A stretch of DNA of 11,869 nucleotides from an uncultured Christensenellaceae bacterium (GCA_910585035.1 CAJUEF010000001.1:1-11869); one strand, 5' to 3'. Positions 1 to 6,676 are shown, counted from the first letter of the stretch. Notes: generated by a model not told the origin, from the letters alone. Program-made: numbers and translations.

Positions 1-40
1 TTGCATACTGAAAAATTATATTTTATCTTTTTTAATTTCA

Positions 41-69
41 TTTATATCAGTCCTTTTAAAGCATATAAT
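41..69 (+). promoter_or_regulatory. Possible sigma-A promoter for the beta-propeller gene
   Basis: TTTATA (41-46) and a perfect TATAAT (64-69) are separated by 17 bp. The -10 is ideal and the -35 matches four of six bases. It would give a 5' leader of about 90 nt before the ATG at 166. Nothing else is recognisable in positions 1-165 apart from the ribosome binding site. In DNA this AT-rich, a chance match is quite possible. Confidence 0.35.
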
Positions 70-165
70 CCAGTTATGTAAATGTATTATATCATTGATG
101 TTTATAGTAAACAAGTATATCCATGGAAGACGTTAAAGCATATTATGACCTAGGAGGTTCGTGAT

Positions 166-1002
166 ATGCTTTTATTTGTTAATAAAACCAGTGAAGATAT
201 AATTGATGTTTTTGACGCTGATACTCTTAAACGTATTGGCAGGATAGAATATTCATGCAGGCTTCATGATGGGAAAGCGGGTCCAAGGTCGGGTATAGAA
301 TTTAGAGGCAAGGCTATAGTGGCTAACTGCTATGACAATACTATAAGCGTTATTGACCCGTATTTAATGGAAGAAATAAAAGTTATAGCTACAGGCTCTT
401 ATCCTATATCAGTTATAAGCGACGGTAATTATATTTTTGCTGCCTGCGGGGACAGTGACAGCATATGGGTTATAGATGATAATCTGGATGTGTTTTTAGT
501 GGATACAACTGTTAAGTTTCCATTTTGCATGGCGGCAAGTGAAAAAGAATTGTGTATATGCGGATTTACCGGCGGTGAAATATGTATTTATGACAGACAT
601 AGCCTAGAACCTGTGGAATGTTTTACATTAAAAGGATATCCCATGGGAGCGGTATATTTAAAAGATGAACTTTTAATTGCTTATAATATGGAATACGAGG
701 GAATGATTTTTTTTCGTAATGAAAATATAAAAATTGGAACAAGGGTTGGAAAAGCGGTAAGCTTTAAGGACAGAGCTTATATATGTGTTGATGATAATAG
801 AATAATTGCAATAGACGATACCTTTAAAACAATTATAGATATATGTGTTCAAGAAGCCATAGGTGATTTTACTGTAAGCAGTAACGGAATTTTTGTTTCA
901 ACATTACTTAAAGGAAGCATAATAAAATTTTCCCATAAGGGTGAAGTTTGTGGGAAAATTAATATGGAAAGCAGCACAAATGCACTTTTTTTATTATCTT
1001 AA
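166..1002 (+). CDS. YncE-like (YVTN-type) beta-propeller protein
   Basis: The 278-residue product is almost all short beta-strand repeats. Recurrent blade signatures are NTISVID (58-64), SIWVIDD (99-105) and GEICIYD (137-143), each followed by a turn and a segment like GSYPISVISDGNYIF. This is the pattern of YncE/YVTN seven-bladed propellers. There is no signal peptide or membrane segment, so the protein is probably cytosolic, unlike many exported YncE proteins. The ATG at 166 is preceded by AGGAGGT (152-158) with ideal spacing. The gene converges on the DUF4364 gene and overlaps its 3' end by 9 bp. Such propellers usually act as interaction scaffolds or ligand binders. No catalytic residues or specific partner can be deduced, so the biochemical function is unknown. 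Confidence 0.75.
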   Translation: MLLFVNKTSEDIIDVFDADTLKRIGRIEYSCRLHDGKAGPRSGIEFRGKAIVANCYDNTISVIDPYLMEEIKVIATGSYPISVISDGNYIFAACGDSDSIWVIDDNLDVFLVDTTVKFPFCMAASEKELCICGFTGGEICIYDRHSLEPVECFTLKGYPMGAVYLKDELLIAYNMEYEGMIFFRNENIKIGTRVGKAVSFKDRAYICVDDNRIIAIDDTFKTIIDICVQEAIGDFTVSSNGIFVSTLLKGSIIKFSHKGEVCGKINMESSTNALFLLS

Positions 1003-1518
1003 AAGAGTGTCTAAAAGTATTTGATAAATCATTGGTGATGCTGTTTCCCAGTTTTCACATATTGCTTTAGCGGTGTACTCGTCTCCTATATACATTTTTA
1101 AAGACATGAGAAGGGAATTATTTTCCCTTATGTTGCAGGTTATTTCTGTTTGACCGTCCTCTAAATATCTGTAAGAGCTATCGAGCAGGGTTTCGTTTTT
1201 AATTTTGTGTAGATTATTTTCTACATATTGATGGAACGCTTCCCTGGGTGAATCAGGTAAGAAAGATATAAACTGCTCTAATGTGTATATACCATCTTCA
1301 GTTATTTTATACACTTCAAGTCCTGCGCGCTGTTCTGTTTTTATTTGTGACGTTTTTATAAGCTCATTTATTGATTGTTTGTAGTCTATATAACTCATAA
1401 ACCCGTTATCTAAAATTATTTTAATAAACTGGTCTTCCGTTAATGGAAACAAAAACTCTTTAGCTATATATAAAAGAAGTAACTTTTGAAATCTTTCCGT
1501 GTTTGGCACAAATGACAT
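994..1518 (-). CDS. DUF4364 family protein, winged-helix-like regulator
   Basis: The 174-residue product matches the clostridial DUF4364 family. Its N-terminal half (about 10-80) reads as a winged helix: a leucine-rich helix QKLLLLYIAK, PLTEDQFIKIILDNGFMSY, a second helix with INELIKTSQI, then a wing-like YKITEDG turn. The C-terminal half is an alpha/beta region of unknown role. I prefer the ATG at 1518 over the in-frame ATG at 1545. On the minus strand CGGAGG ends six bases before 1518, whereas no ribosome binding site precedes 1545; the nine extra residues MYKIFRRKN would lie across that site. The family is conserved in Clostridia and presumed to be transcriptional, but its targets are not known to me. 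It overlaps the convergent propeller gene by 9 bp, so the two transcripts would be complementary at their ends. Confidence 0.8.
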   Translation of the reverse strand: MSFVPNTERFQKLLLLYIAKEFLFPLTEDQFIKIILDNGFMSYIDYKQSINELIKTSQIKTEQRAGLEVYKITEDGIYTLEQFISFLPDSPREAFHQYVENNLHKIKNETLLDSSYRYLEDGQTEITCNIRENNSLLMSLKMYIGDEYTAKAICENWETASPMIYQILLDTLLR

Positions 1519-1581
1519 ATTTTTCCTCCGAAAAATTTTATACATAAATATTTTACTATAAAAGCATAATAAAAAACAGTG

Positions 1582-1610
1582 TTGAATTTTATTTTAAAGT
1601 GTGGTAAATT
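1582..1610 (+). promoter_or_regulatory. Candidate promoter of the 6S RNA gene
   Basis: TTGAAT (1582-1587), a 17-bp spacer and TAAATT (1605-1610), with a TG dinucleotide one base upstream of the -10 (extended -10). Transcription would start near 1617, a few bases before the closing stem of the 6S RNA. Assigned from consensus and position only. Confidence 0.5.
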
Positions 1611-1617
1611 TAATTGC

Positions 1618-1813
1618 GATAAGAAAGACACATTCTCCTGTGGTGTGCGATATGCCTTTGTTTTAAACCTACATTATTAATTTGGAAATCCGGTCGTTCT
1701 TGGCAATAATGATGCCGATTAATTTTCGGAACGTGATGGGTCAAGACAGGATATCCACCTGGATGATATATTCAGGAGTTAAAATGGGGCAGTCGGCACT
1801 ATGGGAATTTTTT
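1618..1813 (+). ncRNA. ssrS: 6S RNA (regulator of RNA polymerase)
   Basis: This non-coding stretch has the hallmarks of clostridial 6S RNA. The 5' strand ATTCTCCTGTGGTGTGCGA (1632-1650) pairs with the 3' strand GGCACTATGGGAAT (1795-1808), allowing G-U pairs and one bulge. Between them lie blocks I recognise from Firmicute 6S RNAs: TTTAAACCTACA (1662-1673), ATCCGGTCG, CGGAACGTGATGGG and GGGGCAGTCGGCACTATGGG. The roughly 190-nt length fits. 6S RNA mimics an open promoter and sequesters the housekeeping RNA polymerase holoenzyme, mainly in stationary phase. The ends given are estimates. A c-di-AMP riboswitch was considered because the next gene encodes a 3D-domain protein, but its motifs are absent. 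Confidence 0.83.
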
Positions 1814-1870
1814 TATTTTAATATTTGTTTTAATTACTTTCAAAGTTTGATTGATTAAAACACAAAAAAA

Positions 1871-1895
1871 GGTGCTTTAGCTAAAGCGCTTTTTT
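1871..1895 (+). terminator. Rho-independent terminator
   Basis: GTGCTTT/AAAGCGC stem (one G-T pair) around the palindrome AGCT, followed by a T tract (1890-1895) and preceded by an A tract, so it could work in both directions. It probably ends read-through from the 6S RNA and insulates the following gene. Confidence 0.8.
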
Positions 1896-1976
1896 GTTAC
1901 GTATTTTTAACAAAAAAATTTAATTTTTTACAAATCATTTAACAACATATTGAATAAAATATTATATAGCTTCGTT

Positions 1977-1984
1977 AAGGAGGT
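1977..1984 (+). promoter_or_regulatory. Perfect Shine-Dalgarno that points to an ATT start
   Basis: AAGGAGGT (8 of 8 anti-SD matches) lies inside the frame that opens at TTG 1950. It is followed seven bases later by the in-frame ATT at 1992. No ATG, GTG or TTG lies at a workable distance downstream, and TTG 1950 has no ribosome binding site of its own. Confidence 0.65.
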
Positions 1985-1991
1985 AGTTAAT

Positions 1992-2729
1992 ATTTTAAAG
2001 CGTAAAACTAAAAACAATATAGTAAGTGTAATTATATCAGGTATGTTGTGTGTGGCTCCGGTAAATCATAGTTTATTACCCAAAGACATACTTAATGAAA
2101 TGAAAGAAGAGCCCTTGGCGTTTACCCTTCAAAACAATAATGACATTTCAGATGCTAAAAGATTTGTTGAAAATGTTAATGAACAAAAAGAAAAAGAGAG
2201 AATAGCGAAAAAAGAACAAAAACGCCTTGAAAAAGAGAGATTGGAAAGGCAGCGTCTTGAAAAGGAGCGCCAAGAGAAGGAAAGATTAGAAAAAGAACGC
2301 CTTGAAAAAGAGCGCCTTGAACAAGAAAGGCTGGAGAAACAAAAGACGCAAAAAGAAAAACAGAAAAAAGGCAAGACAGCAACAGCAAGCGCTGCGAAGA
2401 CAAAAAGCAGTGGTAGCAGCAGTCATAACGTAGGCAGTTCAAACAATGGAACAAGTGATGGTAAATATAAGATTACCGCTTATTGCGCGTGTAGCAAATG
2501 CTGCGGCAAATCCAACGGAATTACCGCCAGTGGGGCAAAAGCCAAAGAAGGAGTTACTGTTGCTACAGGCAAATTAAAGTTTGGAACAAAAGTGTATATT
2601 GAAGGCGTAGGAAACAGAGTGGTACAAGACAGAGGAGTAAATTCAAAAACCATTGATGTATATTTTACAAATCACAGCAAGGCTTTGCAGTTTGGTGTGA
2701 AATACAAGAATGTAAAAGTGGTAAAATAA
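1992..2729 (+). CDS. Exported coiled-coil protein with C-terminal 3D domain
   Basis: Numbering from ATT 1992 (245 aa). The N-terminus LKRKTKNN plus a hydrophobic stretch (about 10-24) looks like a signal peptide or anchor. A highly charged KERLE-type coiled coil follows (about 61-126), then a Ser/Gly/Asn linker (127-157), then a 3D domain (159-245) with ITAYCACSKCCG, GITASG, FGTKVYIEG, QDRG, IDVYF and ALQFGV. 3D domains have an MltA-like double-psi barrel and occur in cell-wall-acting proteins, so the likely role is peptidoglycan cleavage or binding outside the cell. Two of the conserved Asp are present (QDRG, IDVYF). Where relatives read VAVDP or VATD this protein reads VATG, so one Asp is missing. 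The start was chosen for the perfect ribosome binding site; TTG 1950 would add 14 residues. The coiled coil probably spaces the domain away from the membrane. Confidence 0.8.
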   Translation: MLKRKTKNNIVSVIISGMLCVAPVNHSLLPKDILNEMKEEPLAFTLQNNNDISDAKRFVENVNEQKEKERIAKKEQKRLEKERLERQRLEKERQEKERLEKERLEKERLEQERLEKQKTQKEKQKKGKTATASAAKTKSSGSSSHNVGSSNNGTSDGKYKITAYCACSKCCGKSNGITASGAKAKEGVTVATGKLKFGTKVYIEGVGNRVVQDRGVNSKTIDVYFTNHSKALQFGVKYKNVKVVK

Positions 2730-2785
2730 TTTTAAATTACCAATAAAAATTATACTTAAAATAATATGAAATAACTTATAATAAA

Positions 2786-2816
2786 GGCTTTAAAGAGGAC
2801 TTTCCTCTTTAAAGTC
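2786..2816 (+). terminator. Long hairpin, possible terminator lacking a U tract
   Basis: A 14-bp stem (GGCTTTAAAGAGGA with TCCTCTTTAAAGTC, one G-T pair) closes a 3-nt loop. It sits 57 bp after the 3D-domain gene. The downstream bases TAAAATAAA do not form a U tract, so it may be an mRNA 3'-end stabiliser or a weak terminator. Confidence 0.45.
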
Positions 2817-2943
2817 TAAAATAAATACTAAGTTAAATTTAATTTTAAATTTTTATAAATCAGTTTACTTTTTGAAGGTTAAAAGATATATTACTAATTT
2901 TTATGAATAAGAAAGGGACGTCAATATGATGGGAAATTTTTTC

Positions 2944-2972
2944 TTGACATTCAAATTATTATGCTGTATAAT
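2944..2972 (+). promoter_or_regulatory. Consensus sigma-A promoter of the tRNA operon
   Basis: Perfect TTGACA (2944-2949), a 17-bp spacer and perfect TATAAT (2967-2972). The predicted start near 2979 leaves a leader of about 15 nt before the first tRNA. This strength is usual for stable-RNA genes. Confidence 0.9.
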
Positions 2973-2993
2973 CAACTTTGTTGTAATAAATGA

Positions 2994-3067
2994 AGTGGTA
3001 TTGTGTAACGGTAGCACCTACGACTCTGACTCGTATTGTCTAGGTTCGAATCCTAGTACCACTGCCA
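2994..3067 (+). tRNA. tRNA-Gln, anticodon CUG
   Basis: The cloverleaf folds cleanly. Acceptor AGTGGTA pairs with TACCACT. The D stem is GTG/CAC around TAACGGTAG. The anticodon stem is TACGA/TCGTA with loop CTCTGAC, giving anticodon CTG (reads CAG). The variable loop is TTGT and the T arm is CTAGG-TTCGAAT-CCTAG. Discriminator G and CCA are encoded (3064-3067). It is the first gene of a two-tRNA transcript. Confidence 0.95.
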
Positions 3068-3070
3068 TTT

Positions 3071-3145
3071 GCCCTTATAGTCTAGCGGTTAGGACGCTGC
3101 CCTCTCACGGCAGAATCAGGGGTTCGATTCCCCTTAAGGGTGCCA
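3071..3145 (+). tRNA. tRNA-Glu, anticodon CUC
   Basis: Acceptor GCCCTTA pairs with TAAGGGT. The anticodon stem is CTGCC/GGCAG with loop CTCTCAC, giving anticodon CTC (reads GAG). The T arm is AGGGG-TTCGATT-CCCCT, with discriminator G and encoded CCA (3143-3145). It lies 3 bp after tRNA-Gln on the same transcript. Like its partner, it is a C34 isoacceptor that reads only the G-ending codon of its box. Confidence 0.95.
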
Positions 3146-3147
3146 AC

Positions 3148-3182
3148 ACAAAACGCCTTAAAGTATTTAAGGCGTTTTGTTA
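3148..3182 (+). terminator. Strong terminator of the tRNA operon
   Basis: A perfect 15-bp stem (ACAAAACGCCTTAAA with its complement, 3166-3180) and a 3-nt loop GTA start two bases after the tRNA-Glu CCA. The T-rich 3' arm supplies the U tract. Confidence 0.9.
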
Positions 3183-3258
3183 TATAATTTGTTATTAATT
3201 AAAATCCCTTTATGCCATATAAAAATTTTTTTTGCTAAAGGGAATAGGGAAAATAGTT

Positions 3259-4899
3259 ATGTTTATTTTAAAAAGATTTCCTTTAGTATCAATTATTTGT
3301 TTGTTTATATGTTTTTTTGTCTCCTGTTCTATGTCTTATTCAGTTAAAGATACTGTTTTTGATTCAGATGCGTCAGGTGAATTAATGCTTGCAAAACATT
3401 TAAGTGATAATAATCGCATTATTAGTGATGAGTGGTATTATTCAACTGAAATTAGAGTTATTAATACTCAGATCATATATTCTTTGATATTTAAGTTGAC
3501 AGATGATTGGGGAATGGTAAGGTTTGTTTCATCAATTATTTTTCGTTTGTTAATTTTAGCTTCTTATTTTTACTTTATGATTCAAACAGGAATTGGCATT
3601 AAGAATATAATATATTCTGCCTGCTTGCTTTTGATTCCCTTTAGCACTACATATGCTCGTATAATACTTTTGCACGGATACTATGTGCCACATATTACTT
3701 TTGGCTTTTTTATTCTTGGTTTGTTTTTACATTTTTTTAGGAGTGAAGAAAGATTTAAAAAAACTATTTTGTTTTTTCTTGTGCTTTTTGTTGCATTTTT
3801 AGGAGGGCTTGGAGGAGTAAGATACTTAATGACGATATATGTGCCTCTTGTAGTTGTGTGTGTATTTGGATTTTTGTCTTACCATAAGTTTTTAAAAGCA
3901 TATCAATTAAATGATTTTAACCGTGAAAATATTAAAAAAGTTATTTTAAAAAATGAGACAAAAGCTGTAGCGGTGTCTGTTTGTATTCTTATAAGCGCTG
4001 TTTTAGGGTGCCTTTATAACATAAAGATTTTAAGCGCTAATTACTATTTTACTGATTACTCTTCTACCACAATAGAAATGATTACAACGGACATTATTAA
4101 CAATATTATAAGTAACATATTTGAAGCCATAGGTTTTTATGATGGAACAAAATTGTTATCGTTTACCGGAATTATATCCATATTAATGATTTCAGTGCTG
4201 GTATTTTTTATATATAAAAGTATTATGTTTTTAAAACAAAATAAAAATTTATGTGATAAAACAAAAATTATACCACTGTTTTTTTTGGCTTCATTTGCAG
4301 TTAATATTGCTGTAATAATAATTACGCAAATATCATTTGCTTTATATTATTTACCTGTTATTGTATACTTTTTTCCGCTAATTGCATTAATTCTTGAGGA
4401 TTTTAATGTTAATAATAATTTTAGAAATAAGTTTTTTGCTGCAGTAGTTATTTTAATAATGATTGCGAACAGTTATATTTCAATAAATTATATAATGGTA
4501 AGGCAGGAAGAAAGTACTGTTACATATGGTGGTTTAGTCTTTAAAGATATAAACAGAGTAAAAGAGTTATCTAATGCTGTAGGATTTGTTTATACAAAGG
4601 GATATCAAGTTGGATTTTCATCTTTTTGGAACGCTAATATAATTACAGAAATGACAGACGGTAAAATAGAAATGGTTCCTATTGAATTAAATGATGAAGA
4701 AGAACTGGATTTATACCGATGGCTGACTTTTAGGAAGTATGATGAAAAGTCATATTATGAGGATAAAAAGTTGTTTTGGATTTTTACTACATATGAATTG
4801 GAGACAATTTATCCTTTAGTGGAATTAAATTTTAATATCGAGTGTATATATGAAGATGAGAATTTTATAATTTGTGATATAAACCCCAAGTTTAGTTAA
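3259..4899 (+). CDS. Polytopic membrane protein, GT-C glycosyltransferase-like
   Basis: The 546-residue product has an N-terminal membrane segment, a first extracellular loop, about ten further hydrophobic helices and a soluble C-terminal tail of roughly 120 residues. The first loop carries DSDAS (Asp 35 and 37), then DEWYYSTE (about 57-64) and RVINTQ (66-71). Acidic residues in that loop are typical of GT-C enzymes, which use lipid-phosphate sugars outside the membrane. I recall similar unnamed Lachnospiraceae proteins with this DSDAS...WYYSTELRVxNTQ pattern, but no characterised member. ATG 3259 follows AGGG (3246-3249); TTG 3232 would add nine residues but lacks a ribosome binding site. 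The gene is noticeably more AT-rich than its neighbours, stands alone after the tRNA terminator and has no glycan genes beside it. Substrate and product are unknown. Confidence 0.7.
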   Translation: MFILKRFPLVSIICLFICFFVSCSMSYSVKDTVFDSDASGELMLAKHLSDNNRIISDEWYYSTEIRVINTQIIYSLIFKLTDDWGMVRFVSSIIFRLLILASYFYFMIQTGIGIKNIIYSACLLLIPFSTTYARIILLHGYYVPHITFGFFILGLFLHFFRSEERFKKTILFFLVLFVAFLGGLGGVRYLMTIYVPLVVVCVFGFLSYHKFLKAYQLNDFNRENIKKVILKNETKAVAVSVCILISAVLGCLYNIKILSANYYFTDYSSTTIEMITTDIINNIISNIFEAIGFYDGTKLLSFTGIISILMISVLVFFIYKSIMFLKQNKNLCDKTKIIPLFFLASFAVNIAVIIITQISFALYYLPVIVYFFPLIALILEDFNVNNNFRNKFFAAVVILIMIANSYISINYIMVRQEESTVTYGGLVFKDINRVKELSNAVGFVYTKGYQVGFSSFWNANIITEMTDGKIEMVPIELNDEEELDLYRWLTFRKYDEKSYYEDKKLFWIFTTYELETIYPLVELNFNIECIYEDENFIICDINPKFS

Positions 4900-4921
4900 A
4901 GGTAATTAAAACTTTGGGGTT
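4882..4921 (+). terminator. Hairpin overlapping the stop codon, possible terminator
   Basis: AACCCCAAGTTT (4882-4893) pairs with AAACTTTGGGGTT (4909-4921) with one bulged base, around a loop of about 15 nt. It begins inside the last codons of the membrane-protein gene. The downstream DNA is AT-rich but not a clean T tract. Confidence 0.5.
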
Positions 4922-4937
4922 AAATATGGAGTTTTTG

Positions 4938-5388
4938 TTTAAAAAAGTTAAGGAAATTGTATGATTGTATTGACAAATTTAAAAAAAAGTAATATTTTAA
5001 AAACATAAATCAACTTTATATTTTATTTTCATGGTATGGAGGTATCAATATGAAAATTAAAAGATTAGCATGTTTGTCTTTAGCTTTGGTTTCCATGGGC
5101 ACTTTTGCTGTTGGCTGCGCTAACGGCGGTGTGAGCGGGATGCCCGGAAATACAGTTCAGACATCTGATGCAAATAATATGACTTACAGCGATATTATTG
5201 CTAAATTGCAGGATATTGACAGCAAACAGGATGCTCTTGACAGGCAGGAAAAAGATTTAAAAAACAAATACAGAAATGGTCAAATAACAAAAGAAGAGTA
5301 TACAGCTCAAATGTCTGAAATTGACAGACAAAAGGCTGAACTGGACAGAGAGGAAGATGAACTTGAAATACGTCTTGATGCTTTAAAG
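4938..5388 (+). repeat. Duplicated segment, copy A (promoter and lipoprotein N-terminal half)
   Basis: This block is closely repeated at 6721-7172. The similarity starts in non-coding DNA (TTTAAAAAAGTTAAGG against TTTAAAAAGGCTAAGG) and continues through the promoter, leader, ribosome binding site, signal peptide and first coiled-coil module. Near-identity of the non-coding part shows a DNA duplication rather than protein convergence. Confidence 0.85.
4970..4998 (+). promoter_or_regulatory. Promoter of the first SHOCT-like lipoprotein gene
   Basis: Perfect TTGACA (4970-4975), a 17-bp A-rich spacer and TATTTT (4993-4998). The same arrangement is duplicated upstream of the third family member. 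The leader is about 45 nt, ending in GGAGGT (5038-5043) six bases before the ATG. Confidence 0.75.
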
Positions 5389-5982
5389 GGCGGAACTCAG
5401 GCAGGCGGCAATATGGCGGGTGCGACAACTGCAGCTACTCAGGCTACCACAAAGGCAACAACCGCTCAGACAACGACTGCAACGCCGTCATCATCTGCGG
5501 CAGGTAATGGCAATGCAAATAGAGAGAGCATTTTAAGGGAGCTTGCAGAGCTGGATATTACAGATGATGAATTGGATTTACAAGAGGATCAGCTGGAATA
5601 TCAATATCGTATGGGTCAAATTGACAGAAATACATTTTTAAACAAAAAGGCTGAAATTGAGCGCCAGGAACTGGAAATTAACGCTAAGGAAAATGAATTG
5701 CAATTAAAGCTTTATAATTCTTACTACAGCCCAAATGCAACAAGCGATGCTTCAGCAGGTACGGCGAATAATAATATAACTGTGCCTAATGCCGGAAATT
5801 CAGACCTAATGTCTATTAAAAGAAGACTTAATGAGATTGATCTTTTGGAGGATGAACTGGAATTAAAATATGCAAGAGGGCAGATTTCAAGAGCAGATTT
5901 TATAAGTCAAAAGAGCAAGCTTGAGGCTGAGGAAGATGCACTAGATAGGCAGGAAGACTGGCTTGAGGGAGATTTTGATTAA
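5050..5982 (+). CDS. Lipoprotein with three SHOCT-like coiled-coil modules
   Basis: The 310-residue product opens with a lipoprotein signal: MKIKR, a hydrophobic core and lipobox AVGC with Cys23 as the predicted lipidated residue. Three related modules follow at about 47-113, 159-223 and 252-310, separated by Ala/Thr-rich and Asn/Ala-rich linkers. Each has the pattern acidic helix, [KQ]Y-x2-GQI-x4-[YF]-x2-[QK], then another acidic helix. The cores are KYRNGQITKEEYTAQ, QYRMGQIDRNTFLNK and KYARGQISRADFISQ. The central GxIxxxEF..KK hairpin resembles the SHOCT domain but with long acidic flanks. The protein ends in EGDFD. It is probably anchored to the outer face of the membrane as a scaffold or oligomerising protein, with no enzymatic residues seen. 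The small membrane-anchored relative starts 40 bp downstream and is probably co-transcribed. A shortened paralogue lies at 6834-7544. Confidence 0.75.
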   Translation: MKIKRLACLSLALVSMGTFAVGCANGGVSGMPGNTVQTSDANNMTYSDIIAKLQDIDSKQDALDRQEKDLKNKYRNGQITKEEYTAQMSEIDRQKAELDREEDELEIRLDALKGGTQAGGNMAGATTAATQATTKATTAQTTTATPSSSAAGNGNANRESILRELAELDITDDELDLQEDQLEYQYRMGQIDRNTFLNKKAEIERQELEINAKENELQLKLYNSYYSPNATSDASAGTANNNITVPNAGNSDLMSIKRRLNEIDLLEDELELKYARGQISRADFISQKSKLEAEEDALDRQEDWLEGDFD

Positions 5983-6021
5983 TTAAACTCTGTATTAAAA
6001 AGTGTTTTTTAGGAGTGTAAA

Positions 6022-6282
6022 ATGGGTAGAAAAAAGCTTGTTTATTTGGGAATTGCTATTTTAGCAGCGGTCATTGTTCTTGGGGGGATTTACAGGTTTA
6101 CAAGGCTTTATGGAATTAAAAAACAGTTAATGGAGCTTGATTTGCAGGAAAATGAGCTGGAACTAAGGTACAGAACAGGCGAAATGACCTTTGAAGAATA
6201 TTTGAGACAAAAAAGTGTTCTTGATTCAAAAGAGGATCATTTAGAGTGGCAGGAAGATTTTTGGGAGTTTGATTTTGACTAG
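6022..6282 (+). CDS. Small membrane-anchored single-module SHOCT-like protein
   Basis: The 86-residue product has an N-terminal transmembrane helix (about 5-24: basic MGRKK, then hydrophobic residues) and one module homologous to those of the lipoprotein upstream. The module (32-86) contains LDLQENELELRYRTGEMTFE, then EYLRQKSVLD and EDHLEWQEDF, and ends in EFDFD. It therefore keeps both the YRxGxM/I core and the family's C-terminal DFD. It has no lipobox cysteine. The ATG is preceded by AGGAG (6011-6015) with good spacing. Only 40 bp separate it from the 310-residue lipoprotein, with no terminator between, so the two are probably co-expressed and may interact through their modules. It has no counterpart in the second copy of the duplication. 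Function unknown. Confidence 0.7.
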   Translation: MGRKKLVYLGIAILAAVIVLGGIYRFTRLYGIKKQLMELDLQENELELRYRTGEMTFEEYLRQKSVLDSKEDHLEWQEDFWEFDFD

Positions 6283-6287
6283 TTAAG

Positions 6288-6311
6288 TAACCTAAAGTTT
6301 TATGGTTTTTT
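6288..6311 (+). terminator. Weak hairpin with T tract, possible terminator
   Basis: AACC pairs with GGTT with extra A-T pairs inside, followed by six Ts (6306-6311), shortly after the stop of the 86-residue gene. The stem is short and AT-rich, so this is tentative. Confidence 0.3.
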
Positions 6312-6360
6312 AAAAATATAAACGGTTCATAAATTCACATAAAATTTGGAGACTTAAATT

Positions 6361-6676
6361 ATGATAAGCGCAGACGACATATTAAAATATTGTATAGATA
6401 ATTTAGATGATGTTGTCAAAGTTAAAAGCTGGAGAGAAAAGGAATATTTTATAATCCGAATAAAATTTTAAAAAGAGGCGTTTATGTCCTTACAATTAAA
6501 TAAAAGGACGGAGCAACGGTAAAAGCTCAAAGCTTGATTGACAGAGGATGCAGAGGGTTAATGCAGGTATTCGCAAAAGCACTTTTGTTAAAACCTTTGA
6601 TCATGTTCCTTTGCGCCCGGTAGCAGGAAAAGTTATAGATATGGATTTTGTTATTCGTTCTATAAATGCTAATTAG
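6361..6676 (+). pseudogene. Decayed DUF6194 family gene
   Basis: Three consecutive frames rebuild the N-terminal two thirds of a DUF6194 protein. Frame one from ATG 6361 gives ISADDILKYCIDNLDD then VVKVKSWREKEYF. One T seems lost near 6448-6450; the next frame then gives YNPNKILKRGVYVLTIK. The glutamate expected in TIKEKDG is TAA at 6501, after which KDGATVKAQSLIDRG continues. A second frameshift near 6544-6550 leads to QRVNAGIRKSTF, then VKTFDHVPLRPVAGKVIDMD, ending at TAG 6674. The family's C-terminal HPVYGWMGWVCVLNP block is absent. The intact gene would be about 140-150 codons. A GGAG-type ribosome binding site survives upstream. DUF6194 function is unknown to me. The remains lie between the two copies of the lipoprotein duplication. 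Confidence 0.75.

Noticed and set aside
1618..1813. c-di-AMP (ydaO) riboswitch upstream of a cell-wall protein
   Set aside because: The position is suggestive, but the conserved ydaO motifs are absent, the sequence matches 6S RNA, and a terminator and further spacer separate it from the gene.
2129..2454. Two minus-strand open frames rich in Ser/Phe/Leu
   Set aside because: They are antisense to the KERLE repeats of the 3D-domain protein, whose codon bias keeps the other strand open; no ribosome binding site or recognisable motif.
2926..3198. 90-codon open frame on the plus strand
   Set aside because: It runs straight through both tRNA genes and the terminator; the RNA structures explain the sequence.
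3071..3260. Integration site at the tRNA-Glu 3' end, with the membrane-protein gene as island cargo
   Set aside because: No integrase is present and I found no direct repeat of the tRNA 3' end downstream; a normal terminator follows the tRNA.
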